A stretch of 13,773 nucleotides of DNA, taken from assembly GCA_047638695.1 (NCBI GenBank), contig JBLINY010000115.1, forward strand, positions 1 through 13,773, given 5' to 3'. A model generated the notes under the pieces. That model was given only the letters and a program-made list of their open reading frames with translations. It did not search any database and was not told the origin of the DNA. This DNA is from JAHECQ01 sp047638695. GTDB lineage: Bacteria > Actinomycetota > Acidimicrobiia > Acidimicrobiales > SZUA-35. Every line of letters begins with the position of its first letter. Position 1 is the stretch's first letter. Shown here in pieces: positions 1-7,101 of the stretch. The position numbers were made by a program, and so were the translations under genes.

Positions 1-1
1 C

Positions 2-760
2 GAGAACGTCGACATTGCCCTACCTGGCGACGCCAAGCTGACGCTGCAAGCACTCATTACTGAGTTGGGGCGACGTAAGAAGAAGGCCACCAAGACGGCG
101 ACCACCAAAATTACTGCCAGGGTTGCCCAGGCTCACGCCGAATGGAACGCCATCTGGAAGGTCGCGCTCACGTCGTCAGCCCAGCCACTGAGCTACTACC
201 GGGTCATCGCCGAACTCAACTCGACCCTCGACCAGGACAACAGCATCGTCACGCACGACGCCGGCGCGCCGCGCGATTGCCTTGTGCCTTTCTACGCCGC
301 CACGACGCCGCACTCGTATGTGGGGTGGGGCAAGACAACGCACCTCGGCTTCGGTATCCCGTTGGCCATCGGCGCCAAGATGGCCCATCCCGACAAGTTC
401 TGCTTGAACGTGATGGGCGACGGGGCGTTTGGCATGTCGGGAACCGACATAGAAACGGCATCGCGGTCTGGCCTCGCCATCACAACCGTGTTGCTGAACA
501 ACGGCAACATGGCCACCTACCCTCACAACTCGCCGATGGATCCAACAACGGCTCGCACCGAGTTCGGGGTCACCCAGATGCAGGGCGACTACGCCATGAT
601 CGCCACAGGCATGGGAGCCGAAGGCATCACGGTCAAATCGGCCAGGGAGCTAAAGGCCGCCCTGAAGAAGGCCCAGAAGCTGAATGCCCAGGGCAAGACG
701 GTGCTGATCGATGTACACGCCAACATCGAAGCCCGACGCTCGCCCCACGCTCCGGGATAA
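2..760 (+). CDS. Thiamine-diphosphate-dependent enzyme, acetolactate synthase-like, C-terminal part (5' end outside window)
   Basis: The frame is open to the left edge, so only the last 252 residues are visible; the TTG at 65 is not a credible start. Numbering from the edge, residues 1-22 look like the end of the central domain of the acetolactate synthase/benzoylformate decarboxylase superfamily. Residues about 60-245 form the ThDP-binding domain. The cofactor motif is clear: GDG at 139-141, then NN at 166-167, the usual spacing for Mg-diphosphate binding. The stretch SYVGWGKTTHLGFGIPLAIG (106-125) is typical of the family. An unusual lysine- and threonine-rich segment (about 24-36) lies between the two domains. 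The substrate cannot be assigned without the N-terminal domain; acetolactate synthase-like decarboxylase or ligase is the safest label. It converges on the gene that ends at 806, with 45 bp between them. Confidence 0.85.
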   Translation, partial: ENVDIALPGDAKLTLQALITELGRRKKKATKTATTKITARVAQAHAEWNAIWKVALTSSAQPLSYYRVIAELNSTLDQDNSIVTHDAGAPRDCLVPFYAATTPHSYVGWGKTTHLGFGIPLAIGAKMAHPDKFCLNVMGDGAFGMSGTDIETASRSGLAITTVLLNNGNMATYPHNSPMDPTTARTEFGVTQMQGDYAMIATGMGAEGITVKSARELKAALKKAQKLNAQGKTVLIDVHANIEARRSPHAPG

Positions 761-769
761 TCAGCACAA

Positions 770-813
770 CTGTTCAGGCAGTCCTCTGTTCAGGCAGGCC
801 TCTGTTCAGGCAG
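770..813. repeat. 16-bp tandem repeat, about 2.75 copies, between convergent genes
   Basis: The 12-base core ctgttcaggcag occurs at 770-781, 786-797 and 802-813, an exact 16-bp period with 4-base linkers tcct and gcct. The last copy runs into the final codons and stop (806-808) of the leftward PIG-L gene. No stem followed by a T-run was found, so it does not look like a terminator. It is best read as a slippage-type minisatellite at the gene junction. Confidence 0.85.
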
Positions 814-1606
814 CGGGCCAGACCCAACGAGACTTGGGCTCGAACAAACCAGCGAGTTCGTCGCCAAGTTCTATGACCCCCGTCGGGGATGTCGCAATGA
901 ACCACTCGGTGCCGAACCGAACGCGGAAACCCTCAATGTCGGGTTTCTCGGTGTCCCAGTCGTCCGGCACCTGCGACAGATGGTTGGCTAGTGCATCCAC
1001 CTTCTGTTGCAGCCATTGATCGCCCTCGACAAAGTGTGTGAGATCAGCGGCGGCAGCAGCAAAGTTAGGATCGAGCGAGCCGTCCGCATCGGGCAGCGAC
1101 GCCAGATACTCCCGGTGATAGGTGGCCTCCAGCACCCACGGCACATCCATCAGCTGCCCGAGAGCATGAGCAACATGGTGAACCTGAACATGGTCCGGGT
1201 GGCCGTACGTGCCGTTGGCGTCGTAGCCGACCACGGCCATCACCGACATGCCGGCGAGAAGCTGGGCCGTCTCGGCCGCCACGGTCGCCGCATCGACATT
1301 CGAGAAGGCATCAGGGTTCTTGGTTGTCTCGGTGTCGGCCATTCCCGAGTCGGCGTGAGGCAGCCAGGTGATGCGGTCGACACCAAGCTGGTCGCAGGCC
1401 GCCGTCGCCTCCCGAACCCGGCGATCGCCGAGTGATTCGCCGCCAAGATCTTGATTGGTCTCGCCCGCATCACCGCGGGTTCCATAAACGACAACGGTCC
1501 GAAGCCCGAGCGACGCTGCCTTGGCCAGCGTGGCTCCCGTCAGAATGCACTCATCGTCAGGGTGAGCCTGCAAAAAAACCAGGACCGGTCGATCATCACG
1601 CGTCAT
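806..1606 (-). CDS. PIG-L family deacetylase, MshB-like
   Basis: This is a 266-residue protein of the PIG-L/LmbE zinc-dependent N-deacetylase family. In mycothiol-making actinomycetes the family includes MshB (deacetylates GlcNAc-inositol) and Mca (mycothiol S-conjugate amidase). The metal and catalytic motif AHPDDE lies at residues 14-19. The second metal motif GHPDH lies at 135-139, within a YDANGTYGHPDH context closer to MshB than to the Mca version. The length is a little below the 290-300 residues usual for MshB and Mca, so a different amide substrate is possible and no symbol is given. It has no signal peptide and should be cytosolic. The ATG at 1606 follows 81 bp that are filled mainly with a 16-bp tandem repeat, and no good ribosome-binding site is visible. 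It lies downstream of, and probably shares transcription with, the DUF6159-like gene. The last codons are built from another 16-bp repeat. Confidence 0.85.
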   Translation of the reverse strand: MTRDDRPVLVFLQAHPDDECILTGATLAKAASLGLRTVVVYGTRGDAGETNQDLGGESLGDRRVREATAACDQLGVDRITWLPHADSGMADTETTKNPDAFSNVDAATVAAETAQLLAGMSVMAVVGYDANGTYGHPDHVQVHHVAHALGQLMDVPWVLEATYHREYLASLPDADGSLDPNFAAAAADLTHFVEGDQWLQQKVDALANHLSQVPDDWDTEKPDIEGFRVRFGTEWFIATSPTGVIELGDELAGLFEPKSRWVWPAA

Positions 1607-1610
1607 TTCA

Positions 1611-1671
1611 CATCACCAGACATTCGCATCACCAGACATTCGCATCACCAGACATTCGCATCACCAGACAT
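1611..1671. repeat. 16-bp tandem repeat, about 3.8 copies, in the leader of the PIG-L gene
   Basis: The unit catcaccagacattcg is repeated without change at 1611-1626, 1627-1642 and 1643-1658, with a partial copy at 1659-1671. It fills most of the 81 bp between the DUF6159-like stop (1688) and the PIG-L start (1606), ending 4 bases before that ATG on the minus strand. It has no spacers, so it is not a CRISPR array. Perfect identity between copies points to recent expansion. By position it could change the leader length and so the translation of the downstream gene; that is inference. Confidence 0.95.
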
Positions 1672-1687
1672 ACTGCCAACCTAGAGT

Positions 1688-2521
1688 TCAGCGACGACGG
1701 AACGCTGCCTCCATCGTTGCCGAAGAAAAGGCCGGAACTGGTTGGCTCGTCGCAAACCGGTAGAGAGCCGTTTGGTAGACAATTGAAAGCGCTGACATCA
1801 CGACGGTGACGGCGATGATTCCGATCACGGCTAGGGACAGAGTCGGGACCATCACGGCCGCGGTACCCGACATCAGGCCGAGCGCCCCAATGGCCAAGAA
1901 CGGAACCATGGCGATGAACCCGATGATACCCATCCCCACATTGCCAGCCAGGCCCTCACCCCACGCGTTACGGAGCAAAGCGGCAGACCGCTTGACCGCA
2001 TCAACGACGCCTATATCTTCGATGACCAAGATCGGCAGGACCAGGAACGTCACCGCCGACCAGGCCAGACCACCCAGAAAGCCGAAGATGGCGCCGAAAA
2101 TGCCTGCCCGTTCCTGGAGTTGGCGAATTGTGTAGCTGACCGTGGCCGACACGATCGCCCACGGCAGAATCCGGCCAATTCGGCCCGAGGCCCCGGCTAA
2201 GGCCGAGCCGACCGTCGGGTCTCCCCCGCTCATCCGCTCATTGGCAGCATGCACAATCGCCGAATTGAAGAAGATGGTGATGAACGCCAACACCAGATAC
2301 GCAACAGCCAACACAACGTAGGTGAATGGTCCCGTCTCGACTGAACCGCTGGCCGAAGCGCCGGAGAAATCGGTGAGAGCCAGCACCGGGATGGCAAACA
2401 ATGCAATCGTCGCCAGCGAGGCAATGGCCGAGATCACCGGCAAGGCCAGCAGTTCTCTGTCTTGCCTGATCACTGCCCAGGATGCTTTGAACAGATCCAT
2501 CGACGTTCTCATTCTTCCCAT
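1688..2521 (-). CDS. DUF6159-like multi-pass membrane protein
   Basis: This 277-residue integral membrane protein matches from memory the DUF6159 family, whose function is unknown. It opens with a short amphipathic segment MGRMRTSMDLFKASWAVIRQ, then has about six hydrophobic segments near residues 25-50, 66-90, 118-132, 146-167, 196-216 and 222-250. A family-typical loop HAANERMSGGDPTVGSALAG lies at 91-110, and a conserved VVDAVKRSAALLRNAWGEG region at 172-190. The ATG at 2521 gives the N-terminus expected for the family; ATG at 2500 is the alternative, and neither has a strong ribosome-binding site. It is divergent from the ABC importer operon with 174 bp between them, and is followed on the same strand by the PIG-L gene. 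Confidence 0.8.
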   Translation of the reverse strand: MGRMRTSMDLFKASWAVIRQDRELLALPVISAIASLATIALFAIPVLALTDFSGASASGSVETGPFTYVVLAVAYLVLAFITIFFNSAIVHAANERMSGGDPTVGSALAGASGRIGRILPWAIVSATVSYTIRQLQERAGIFGAIFGFLGGLAWSAVTFLVLPILVIEDIGVVDAVKRSAALLRNAWGEGLAGNVGMGIIGFIAMVPFLAIGALGLMSGTAAVMVPTLSLAVIGIIAVTVVMSALSIVYQTALYRFATSQPVPAFSSATMEAAFRRR

Positions 2522-2616
2522 GGGCCCTCAACGTTTCGTTCCCCCAACGCGTTCCAATCAGGCGAACCGTCGCTCGAGAGCCGGCCGCAGCGGATGGGTG
2601 GGGGGAACAAAACCTG

Positions 2617-2632
2617 GCTGGTAAATTCCAGC
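2617..2632. promoter_or_regulatory. Small dyad around a -10-like hexamer, possible promoter/operator of the ABC importer
   Basis: The only notable structure in the 174-bp divergent gap (2522-2695) is GCTGG-TAAATT-CCAGC, perfect 5-base arms around an A/T-rich hexamer that resembles a -10 element. It sits about 64 bp before the binding-protein start. No convincing -35 box lies at the expected distance. A short dyad can arise by chance, so this is a weak candidate only. Confidence 0.2.
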
Positions 2633-2682
2633 AGGCCGCGACAACCGGTCGCCGCAGAATTGAGGACACACAATGGTATTTC

Positions 2683-2690
2683 GAGGAGGA
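2683..2690 (+). promoter_or_regulatory. Strong ribosome-binding site that fixes the start of the binding protein
   Basis: GAGGAGGA lies 5 bases before the ATG at 2696. This selects that ATG over the much longer open frame that runs back to about 2462. The choice also puts a lipoprotein signal at the very N-terminus. Confidence 0.85.
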
Positions 2691-2695
2691 CGGGC

Positions 2696-3673
2696 ATGAC
2701 GTCCCGATGGGGTCTCGCCAGTTGGCGAACACTAACAACGGTCCTGGTGGCCGTCGCGCTCGCAGCAGCAGCCTGCGGAGGAAGTAGCGACGCAAACACA
2801 CGCACCGACGAAGCCGAAAGTGAAGGCGCTGGGAGCTCTGACCAGCCAACGACTGTTCTACGAATCGGGGCCATTCCCGATCAGGAGCCCGAACGGTTGC
2901 AACGAACCTACGGGCTCCTCGCCGATTATCTCGAGTCGGCTCTCCCTGACGTGACCGTCGAATATGTTCCGGTCACCGACTACCAGGGAGCCGTCACCGG
3001 ATTCCGAACCGGGGATTTCGATATTGTTTGGTTTGGTGGCCTCACCGGCGTGCAGGCCCGGCTCGAGGTCGACGGTGCGAATGCAATCGCTCAACGCGAT
3101 ATCGACGAAGCGTTTACCTCGGTGTTCATCGCCAACGCGAGCGCAGGGATCGACCCGGTCGTTGACGTTGCCGGCCTGTCGGTCATCGAAGACCACACGT
3201 TCACCTTCGGCTCCGAGTCGTCCACTTCCGGGCGCCTGATGCCGCAGTCGTTTCTGAGTGAGGCCGGTCTCGATCTTGACGTGAGCTTCGACGGCGCTCC
3301 CGGATTCTCGGGATCTCACGACGCAACCATCGAGCTGGTCAAGGCCGGGACGTTCGAGGTCGGCGCCCTCAACTCGCAGGTCTGGGACGATCGCGTCGTC
3401 GAAGGTGCGGTCGACCCCGACCAAGTCATCGAGATCTTCCGGACCCCTCCGTACTTCGACTACCACTGGGTGGCGCAGCCTGACCTCGACGACCGCTTCG
3501 GCTCGGGGTTCACCGACCTGTTCGTCGGCGCCCTGACCACGCTGGACGGGGCCAACCCTGGTCACGTGGAGATCCTCGAGCTGTTCGGCGCCGGATCGTT
3601 CGTTGCGACCTCGAACGGCAACTACGCCGCTATCGAGGCGGTTGGCCGCGAGGCCGGCCTCATCAACGAGTAG
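2696..3673 (+). CDS. ABC importer substrate-binding lipoprotein, PhnD-like (phosphonate/phosphite/selenate class)
   Basis: This 325-residue exported lipoprotein has an arginine-containing N-region, a hydrophobic core (about 13-26) and a lipobox ending at Cys27 (LAAAAC followed by GG). An acidic, Ser/Thr-rich linker (about 28-55) precedes the binding domain. That domain starts with LRIGAIPDQEPERLQRTYG and continues through FDIVWFGGLTG, as in the TIGR01098 phosphate/phosphite/phosphonate binding family. The run IAQRDIDEAFTSVFIA recalls the subgroup annotated as putative selenate-binding (TIGR04553). The substrate is therefore an oxyanion not fixed by sequence alone. It should be anchored on the outer face of the cytoplasmic membrane and feed the ATPase and permease encoded next. 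No phosphonate-lyase, phosphite dehydrogenase or selenium genes are visible in the window to decide between substrates. Confidence 0.88.
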   Translation: MTSRWGLASWRTLTTVLVAVALAAAACGGSSDANTRTDEAESEGAGSSDQPTTVLRIGAIPDQEPERLQRTYGLLADYLESALPDVTVEYVPVTDYQGAVTGFRTGDFDIVWFGGLTGVQARLEVDGANAIAQRDIDEAFTSVFIANASAGIDPVVDVAGLSVIEDHTFTFGSESSTSGRLMPQSFLSEAGLDLDVSFDGAPGFSGSHDATIELVKAGTFEVGALNSQVWDDRVVEGAVDPDQVIEIFRTPPYFDYHWVAQPDLDDRFGSGFTDLFVGALTTLDGANPGHVEILELFGAGSFVATSNGNYAAIEAVGREAGLINE

Positions 3674-3689
3674 TTGGCATCAGCAACTC

Positions 3690-3695
3690 GAGGAG
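3690..3695 (+). promoter_or_regulatory. Ribosome-binding site supporting the TTG start at 3701
   Basis: GAGGAG ends 5 bases before TTG 3701. The other in-frame TTG at 3674 directly abuts the preceding stop codon and has no such site, so 3701 is preferred. Confidence 0.7.
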
Positions 3696-3700
3696 CAGGC

Positions 3701-4528
3701 TTGGCTCCGATACTTGAAATCGCTGACTTCGGGGTGACATACCCCGAAGTGAGCGCGCTGACTTCCATCAACCTGGTGGTCACCGCCGGCGAGCGCGTTG
3801 CGCTCATCGGACCGAGCGGCGCGGGCAAGACAACGCTGCTGTCAGCGCTCGCCGGTCTGGTGCCGCCCACTGCCGGGAGCATCGCCGTGTTCGGTGCCGA
3901 CCCGGCTCAGCTGAGAGGACGAACAGCGCGTGCCCACCGATCACGGGTGGGCACGATCAGTCAGGCCGGCGACCTGGCGCTCCCGTTGCGGGTCGTGCAC
4001 AACGTGAACGCCGGTCGACTCGGCCGTTGGCGCACCAGCGAAGCGCTCTGGTCGCTGATCAGGCCTGACGACCGTGAGTCGGTCGACACCATTCTCGAAC
4101 TCGTCGGGCTGGCCGGTACGGCCCAACGTCGCACCGATGCATTGTCTGGCGGTGAGCGTCAGCGTGTTGCGGTTGCCCGTGTCTTGCGGCAACGACCCGA
4201 GCTCGTCCTGGCCGACGAGCCAACATCATCGGTTGACCCCTCGTTGAGCGACCGGGTTATGGGTCTGCTGTGCGGACCGCCCGAGCACGCACCCTGGACC
4301 ACCGTTGTGAGTTTGCACCATCCGGGCTTGGCCCGGCGTCACGCCACCAGGCTGGTGGGTTTGCAGCACGGTCGGATCTTGTTCGATTCCGACCCTGACG
4401 ATGTGACTGACGACGACCTTCGGCACCTCTACGGCGACGATCTCCCCGCAGGATCACCACCGTTCAGATCAACGCCGCTCGGATCAACACCGCTCGGATC
4501 AACGCCGCTCGGATCAACGCCGCGGTGA
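3701..4528 (+). CDS. ABC importer ATP-binding protein, PhnC-like
   Basis: This is a 275-residue cytosolic ABC ATPase with every expected motif. Walker A is GPSGAGKT (37-44), the Q-loop glutamine is at about 88, the signature LSGGERQ is at 148-154, Walker B is LVLADE (168-173) followed by the D-loop, and the switch histidine is at about 206. The NVNAGRLGRW stretch after the Q-loop resembles PhnC. It should energise import together with the upstream lipoprotein and the downstream permease. The TTG start at 3701 was chosen for its ribosome-binding site. The gene ends in an in-frame 15-bp repeat that gives an STPLG-type pentapeptide tail. The stop overlaps the permease GTG by four bases (GTGA, 4525-4528), which suggests translational coupling. 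Nucleotide-binding function is certain; substrate is not. Confidence 0.9.
   Translation: MAPILEIADFGVTYPEVSALTSINLVVTAGERVALIGPSGAGKTTLLSALAGLVPPTAGSIAVFGADPAQLRGRTARAHRSRVGTISQAGDLALPLRVVHNVNAGRLGRWRTSEALWSLIRPDDRESVDTILELVGLAGTAQRRTDALSGGERQRVAVARVLRQRPELVLADEPTSSVDPSLSDRVMGLLCGPPEHAPWTTVVSLHHPGLARRHATRLVGLQHGRILFDSDPDDVTDDDLRHLYGDDLPAGSPPFRSTPLGSTPLGSTPLGSTPR
4467..4523. repeat. 15-bp in-frame tandem repeat encoding an STPLG pentapeptide tail
   Basis: Units beginning gatcaacgccgctcg start at 4467, 4482, 4497 and 4512. One base differs in the second unit and the last unit diverges after ccg. The array extends the ATPase C-terminus as STPLG, STPLG, STPLG, STPR. Copy-number change would keep the frame and move the GTGA overlap with the permease unchanged. 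Confidence 0.95.
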
Positions 4529-6102
4529 CAGCTACCCCGGTGGCTCAACCTGGGTCACGGTTCCTGACGGGCGGTGGTCGCGTCACCATCTTTGTCGGAG
4601 CCGCCCTGGTCTGGGCCGTCGCCCAAGCCGGAGTGGGTGGCGAGCTGGTGAACGGCGGCGGTTGGCCCAGCTTCACTTCGTTCTGGCGAGCCGCTATTCG
4701 ACCTGAGCTCGGCTGGGAGTTCGTTCAGCTCACGGTCGATGCCGCCGCCATAACTATGGCCTACGCCATTCTTGGCACCGCTCTGTCGTTGGTGCTCGGA
4801 TTGTTCGGAGCATTGACCTTGTCCCGCCTTTTCACCGGTGGAGGCATTCACTGGTGGATTAGCCGAGCGCTGCTGGCCGTACCGCGGTCGATCCACGAGA
4901 TCATCTGGGCGCTGTTGTTGCTGCAAGTGTTCGGCTTCGATCCGTTGGTCGCAGTACTGGCCATCGCCCTCCCCTTCGGCGCCGTTACCGCCAAGGTGTT
5001 CGCCGAGACCATCGACAGTACCGACCCTGCGCCGTTTCGTTATCTCCGAGCAAGCGGTGCACGTCGACTGACGGCCTTGATGTACGGAATCGCGCCAGCC
5101 GTTCGAGGTGAGCTGTTGTCCTATTCTTTCTACCGACTCGAATGCGCCATCCGATCGGCCGCCGTGTTGGGTGTGATCGGAGCAGGCGGGCTCGGTTTTC
5201 AACTCGACCTGAGCTTCGAGACACTGCGCTACAACGAAATATGGACACTCATCGCCGCACTGATGATCTTGAGCGGCTTAGGCGATGGGTGGTCGACGCT
5301 TGTTCGCCGCTCGACCGAGGCCCAACTCGGTCGAATGTCGCTACTCGCGGTTGCCGTTCTCGTTCCGCTCTCGTGGTGGTGGGTCGATATCGATGTGACG
5401 TCAGTGTGGTCACCGCGTCGACGTTCGCTCGCCGTTGATTTCGCCACCGACCTCTTTCCCGCCCGCCTCGGTGCGGGCGGCTGGTCCGAGCTGCTGCAAG
5501 CCTCGGCCGACACGGTCGCGATGTCGATCCTGGCAATCCTGGCGGCGGCAGTTGGCGGACTGTTCTTCGGGGCGCTCGCAAGCCGGCCGACCGGTAAATC
5601 AGCAAGACCTACCCGTGCCGGTGGCGGGGGCCGCCTCATGCTGCGGCTGTCGTTGTTGTTGTTTCGCGCCGTCCCTGCTCCTATCTGGGCCTTCCTCATG
5701 GTGTTGATTCTGTTTCCTGGCCTGTGGCCGGGAGCTGTTGCGCTGGGCATCTACAATTTGGGCGTGCTCGGGCGGCTCTTCGCCGAGACCCTGGAGGATG
5801 CCGACCGTCGACCCAGCGATGCACTGGTGATCGCGGGCGCAACCTCCTTGACGGCTTTCTTCTACGCCACGCTCCCAACCGCCGGCACGAGGCTGACCGC
5901 GCTTGCCTTCTACCGCTGGGAAGTCATCGCCCGCGAGACGGTGGTCGTCGGCGTCGTCGGAGCCGGGGGCTTAGGACAGCTGATGAGCAGTCACTTGGCT
6001 GGTCGAAACTTTGCCGCCGTCACTGGCGTCGTTGGCGCGCTCGTCGTCATCTCGATCGTTATCGATCTGGCAAGCACGACGGTTCGGCGAGCACTTCCCT
6101 AG
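4525..6102 (+). CDS. ABC importer permease, fused PhnE-PhnE
   Basis: This 525-residue protein carries two complete binding-protein-dependent permease domains in one chain, where PhnE-type transporters often use one or two separate subunits. Half one spans about 65-260 and half two about 325-520. Each has the cytoplasmic EAA coupling loop (ASGARRLTALMYGIAP, about 176-191; AGATSLTAFFYATLP, about 437-451). Each is followed by the PhnE-like run that begins FYR and ends in GAGGLG (202-224 and 462-484, exactly 260 residues apart). About a dozen hydrophobic segments are visible. The two halves should form the whole membrane channel for the PhnC-like ATPase. The GTG start overlaps the ATPase stop by four bases. 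The gene ends 21 bp from the convergent oxidoreductase gene, and no hairpin is evident between them. Confidence 0.9.
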   Translation: MTATPVAQPGSRFLTGGGRVTIFVGAALVWAVAQAGVGGELVNGGGWPSFTSFWRAAIRPELGWEFVQLTVDAAAITMAYAILGTALSLVLGLFGALTLSRLFTGGGIHWWISRALLAVPRSIHEIIWALLLLQVFGFDPLVAVLAIALPFGAVTAKVFAETIDSTDPAPFRYLRASGARRLTALMYGIAPAVRGELLSYSFYRLECAIRSAAVLGVIGAGGLGFQLDLSFETLRYNEIWTLIAALMILSGLGDGWSTLVRRSTEAQLGRMSLLAVAVLVPLSWWWVDIDVTSVWSPRRRSLAVDFATDLFPARLGAGGWSELLQASADTVAMSILAILAAAVGGLFFGALASRPTGKSARPTRAGGGGRLMLRLSLLLFRAVPAPIWAFLMVLILFPGLWPGAVALGIYNLGVLGRLFAETLEDADRRPSDALVIAGATSLTAFFYATLPTAGTRLTALAFYRWEVIARETVVVGVVGAGGLGQLMSSHLAGRNFAAVTGVVGALVVISIVIDLASTTVRRALP

Positions 6103-6123
6103 CGAGGATCGGTCGGAGAGCAG

Positions 6124-7095
6124 CTAGCGAAAGGCGGGCAATACCTCGGCGACCAAGCGCTCGAACTGTCCTGCCTGATCGAACGACGTACACCGCAACG
6201 TGATCTCCGTGGCGCCCTGGTCGATCACATCGCGTAGTTGTTCAATGCACTCGTCGGGAGTTCCTGCTGCGGTCCATTCCCTCACCATCTCGGGTGTGAA
6301 AGTCGGGCCGTAGTAGGCATCAAGGAACTGCTGTGACTCCTCCAGCGACGACGAGCGATCGGAACCAATGTTGACGTTGTGGTACGCCATCACGGGATAG
6401 GCCGAGGGATCGCGGCCGGCCTCCGACAGGTAGCCGTCGAGATCGGCCCGCATAGCCCGCAGTACCCCCGGCGCAAGCAAGCACGTCTGGAAACCGTCGG
6501 CGAGCGACGCCACCCGTCGCAGCGCACGCTCCCAGTACTTCCCGGGTGCCGGATTAGCGGCAATCCAGATCGGACAGGGCGCTTGCACCGGCTGTGGCTC
6601 GATCTTGAGACCCTCATAGCTGACAAACTTCCCGTCGAAATCAAGCTCCTCGCCAGCCCATAGCCGGCGGCATACCTCGATGTTCTCGACCATGCGAAGC
6701 GGCCGATCCATATCGACCACGCCCCCGAAGTTCTTCCCCTCGTGGCCGCTCGCACCGTTCGCTGACACGATCCCGGTGCAGGCAGCTAGGGCCATCCGTC
6801 CTCCAGAGATCTGATCGAGCGTTGCCCACTGGTACGCGAAAACTGCTGGATCTCGCACCGGGAAGGAAGCCATGCAGCCAACACCCAACCGAAGCGTCTC
6901 GGTCATACCGGCCAAGGCACCCAACATCGTGAGCGACTCCGGCCGCGGTTTGGCCGTAAGGCTGTCACCGACCCAGACGGAATCGAAGAAGCCCGATTCC
7001 TCAGCTCGCGGCGCCATCGCCAGCAGCTCGGCGAACGAAGCGACGCCGATGAAGGCACCACGTTGCGGGATGGTGAGTCCGAACGAGACAGCCAT
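6124..7095 (-). CDS. Luciferase-like (LLM) flavin-dependent oxidoreductase, probably F420-dependent
   Basis: This 323-residue cytosolic TIM-barrel enzyme belongs to the bacterial luciferase-like family, which in actinomycetes commonly uses coenzyme F420 for hydride transfer. Visible features are MAVSFGLTIPQRGAF at the N-terminus, AEESGFFDSVWVGDSL (about 31-46), the LRLGVGCMASFPVRDPAVFA region of the second strand, DQISGGRMALAACTG, and a late WIAANPAPGKYWERALRRVA segment. These follow the family order. The substrate is not predictable from sequence. Start ATG 7095 lies 6 bp after the stop of the CMD-like gene, so the two are one transcription unit. It converges on the permease gene. Confidence 0.87.
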   Translation of the reverse strand: MAVSFGLTIPQRGAFIGVASFAELLAMAPRAEESGFFDSVWVGDSLTAKPRPESLTMLGALAGMTETLRLGVGCMASFPVRDPAVFAYQWATLDQISGGRMALAACTGIVSANGASGHEGKNFGGVVDMDRPLRMVENIEVCRRLWAGEELDFDGKFVSYEGLKIEPQPVQAPCPIWIAANPAPGKYWERALRRVASLADGFQTCLLAPGVLRAMRADLDGYLSEAGRDPSAYPVMAYHNVNIGSDRSSSLEESQQFLDAYYGPTFTPEMVREWTAAGTPDECIEQLRDVIDQGATEITLRCTSFDQAGQFERLVAEVLPAFR

Positions 7096-7101
7096 GCCGA
7101 T

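Noticed and set aside
142..876. Open frame of 244 codons on the plus strand overlapping the ThDP enzyme
   Set aside because: Its product is dominated by Arg, His and Pro, and it overlaps a gene with an intact ThDP motif, so it is a frame shadow.
1611..1671. Regular repeats that might be a CRISPR array
   Set aside because: Units are directly adjacent with no unique spacers, the period is 16 bp, and no cas gene is nearby.
2462..2695. Extension of the binding protein upstream of ATG 2696
   Set aside because: It overlaps the start of the divergent membrane-protein gene and would bury the lipoprotein signal; a strong ribosome-binding site marks ATG 2696.
2858..3565. Long open frame of 235 codons on the minus strand, antisense to the binding-protein gene
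   Set aside because: It lies wholly inside a clear lipoprotein gene with known family motifs, and its translation is Arg/Asp/Val-rich with no recognisable domain; high-GC genes often give such shadows.
3674..3700. Upstream TTG start for the ABC ATPase
   Set aside because: It directly follows the previous stop and lacks a ribosome-binding site, whereas TTG 3701 has GAGGAG at ideal spacing.
6103..6123. Possible terminator between the convergent permease and oxidoreductase genes
   Set aside because: The 21-bp gap contains a direct repeat of tagcga with its flanks but no self-complementary stem.
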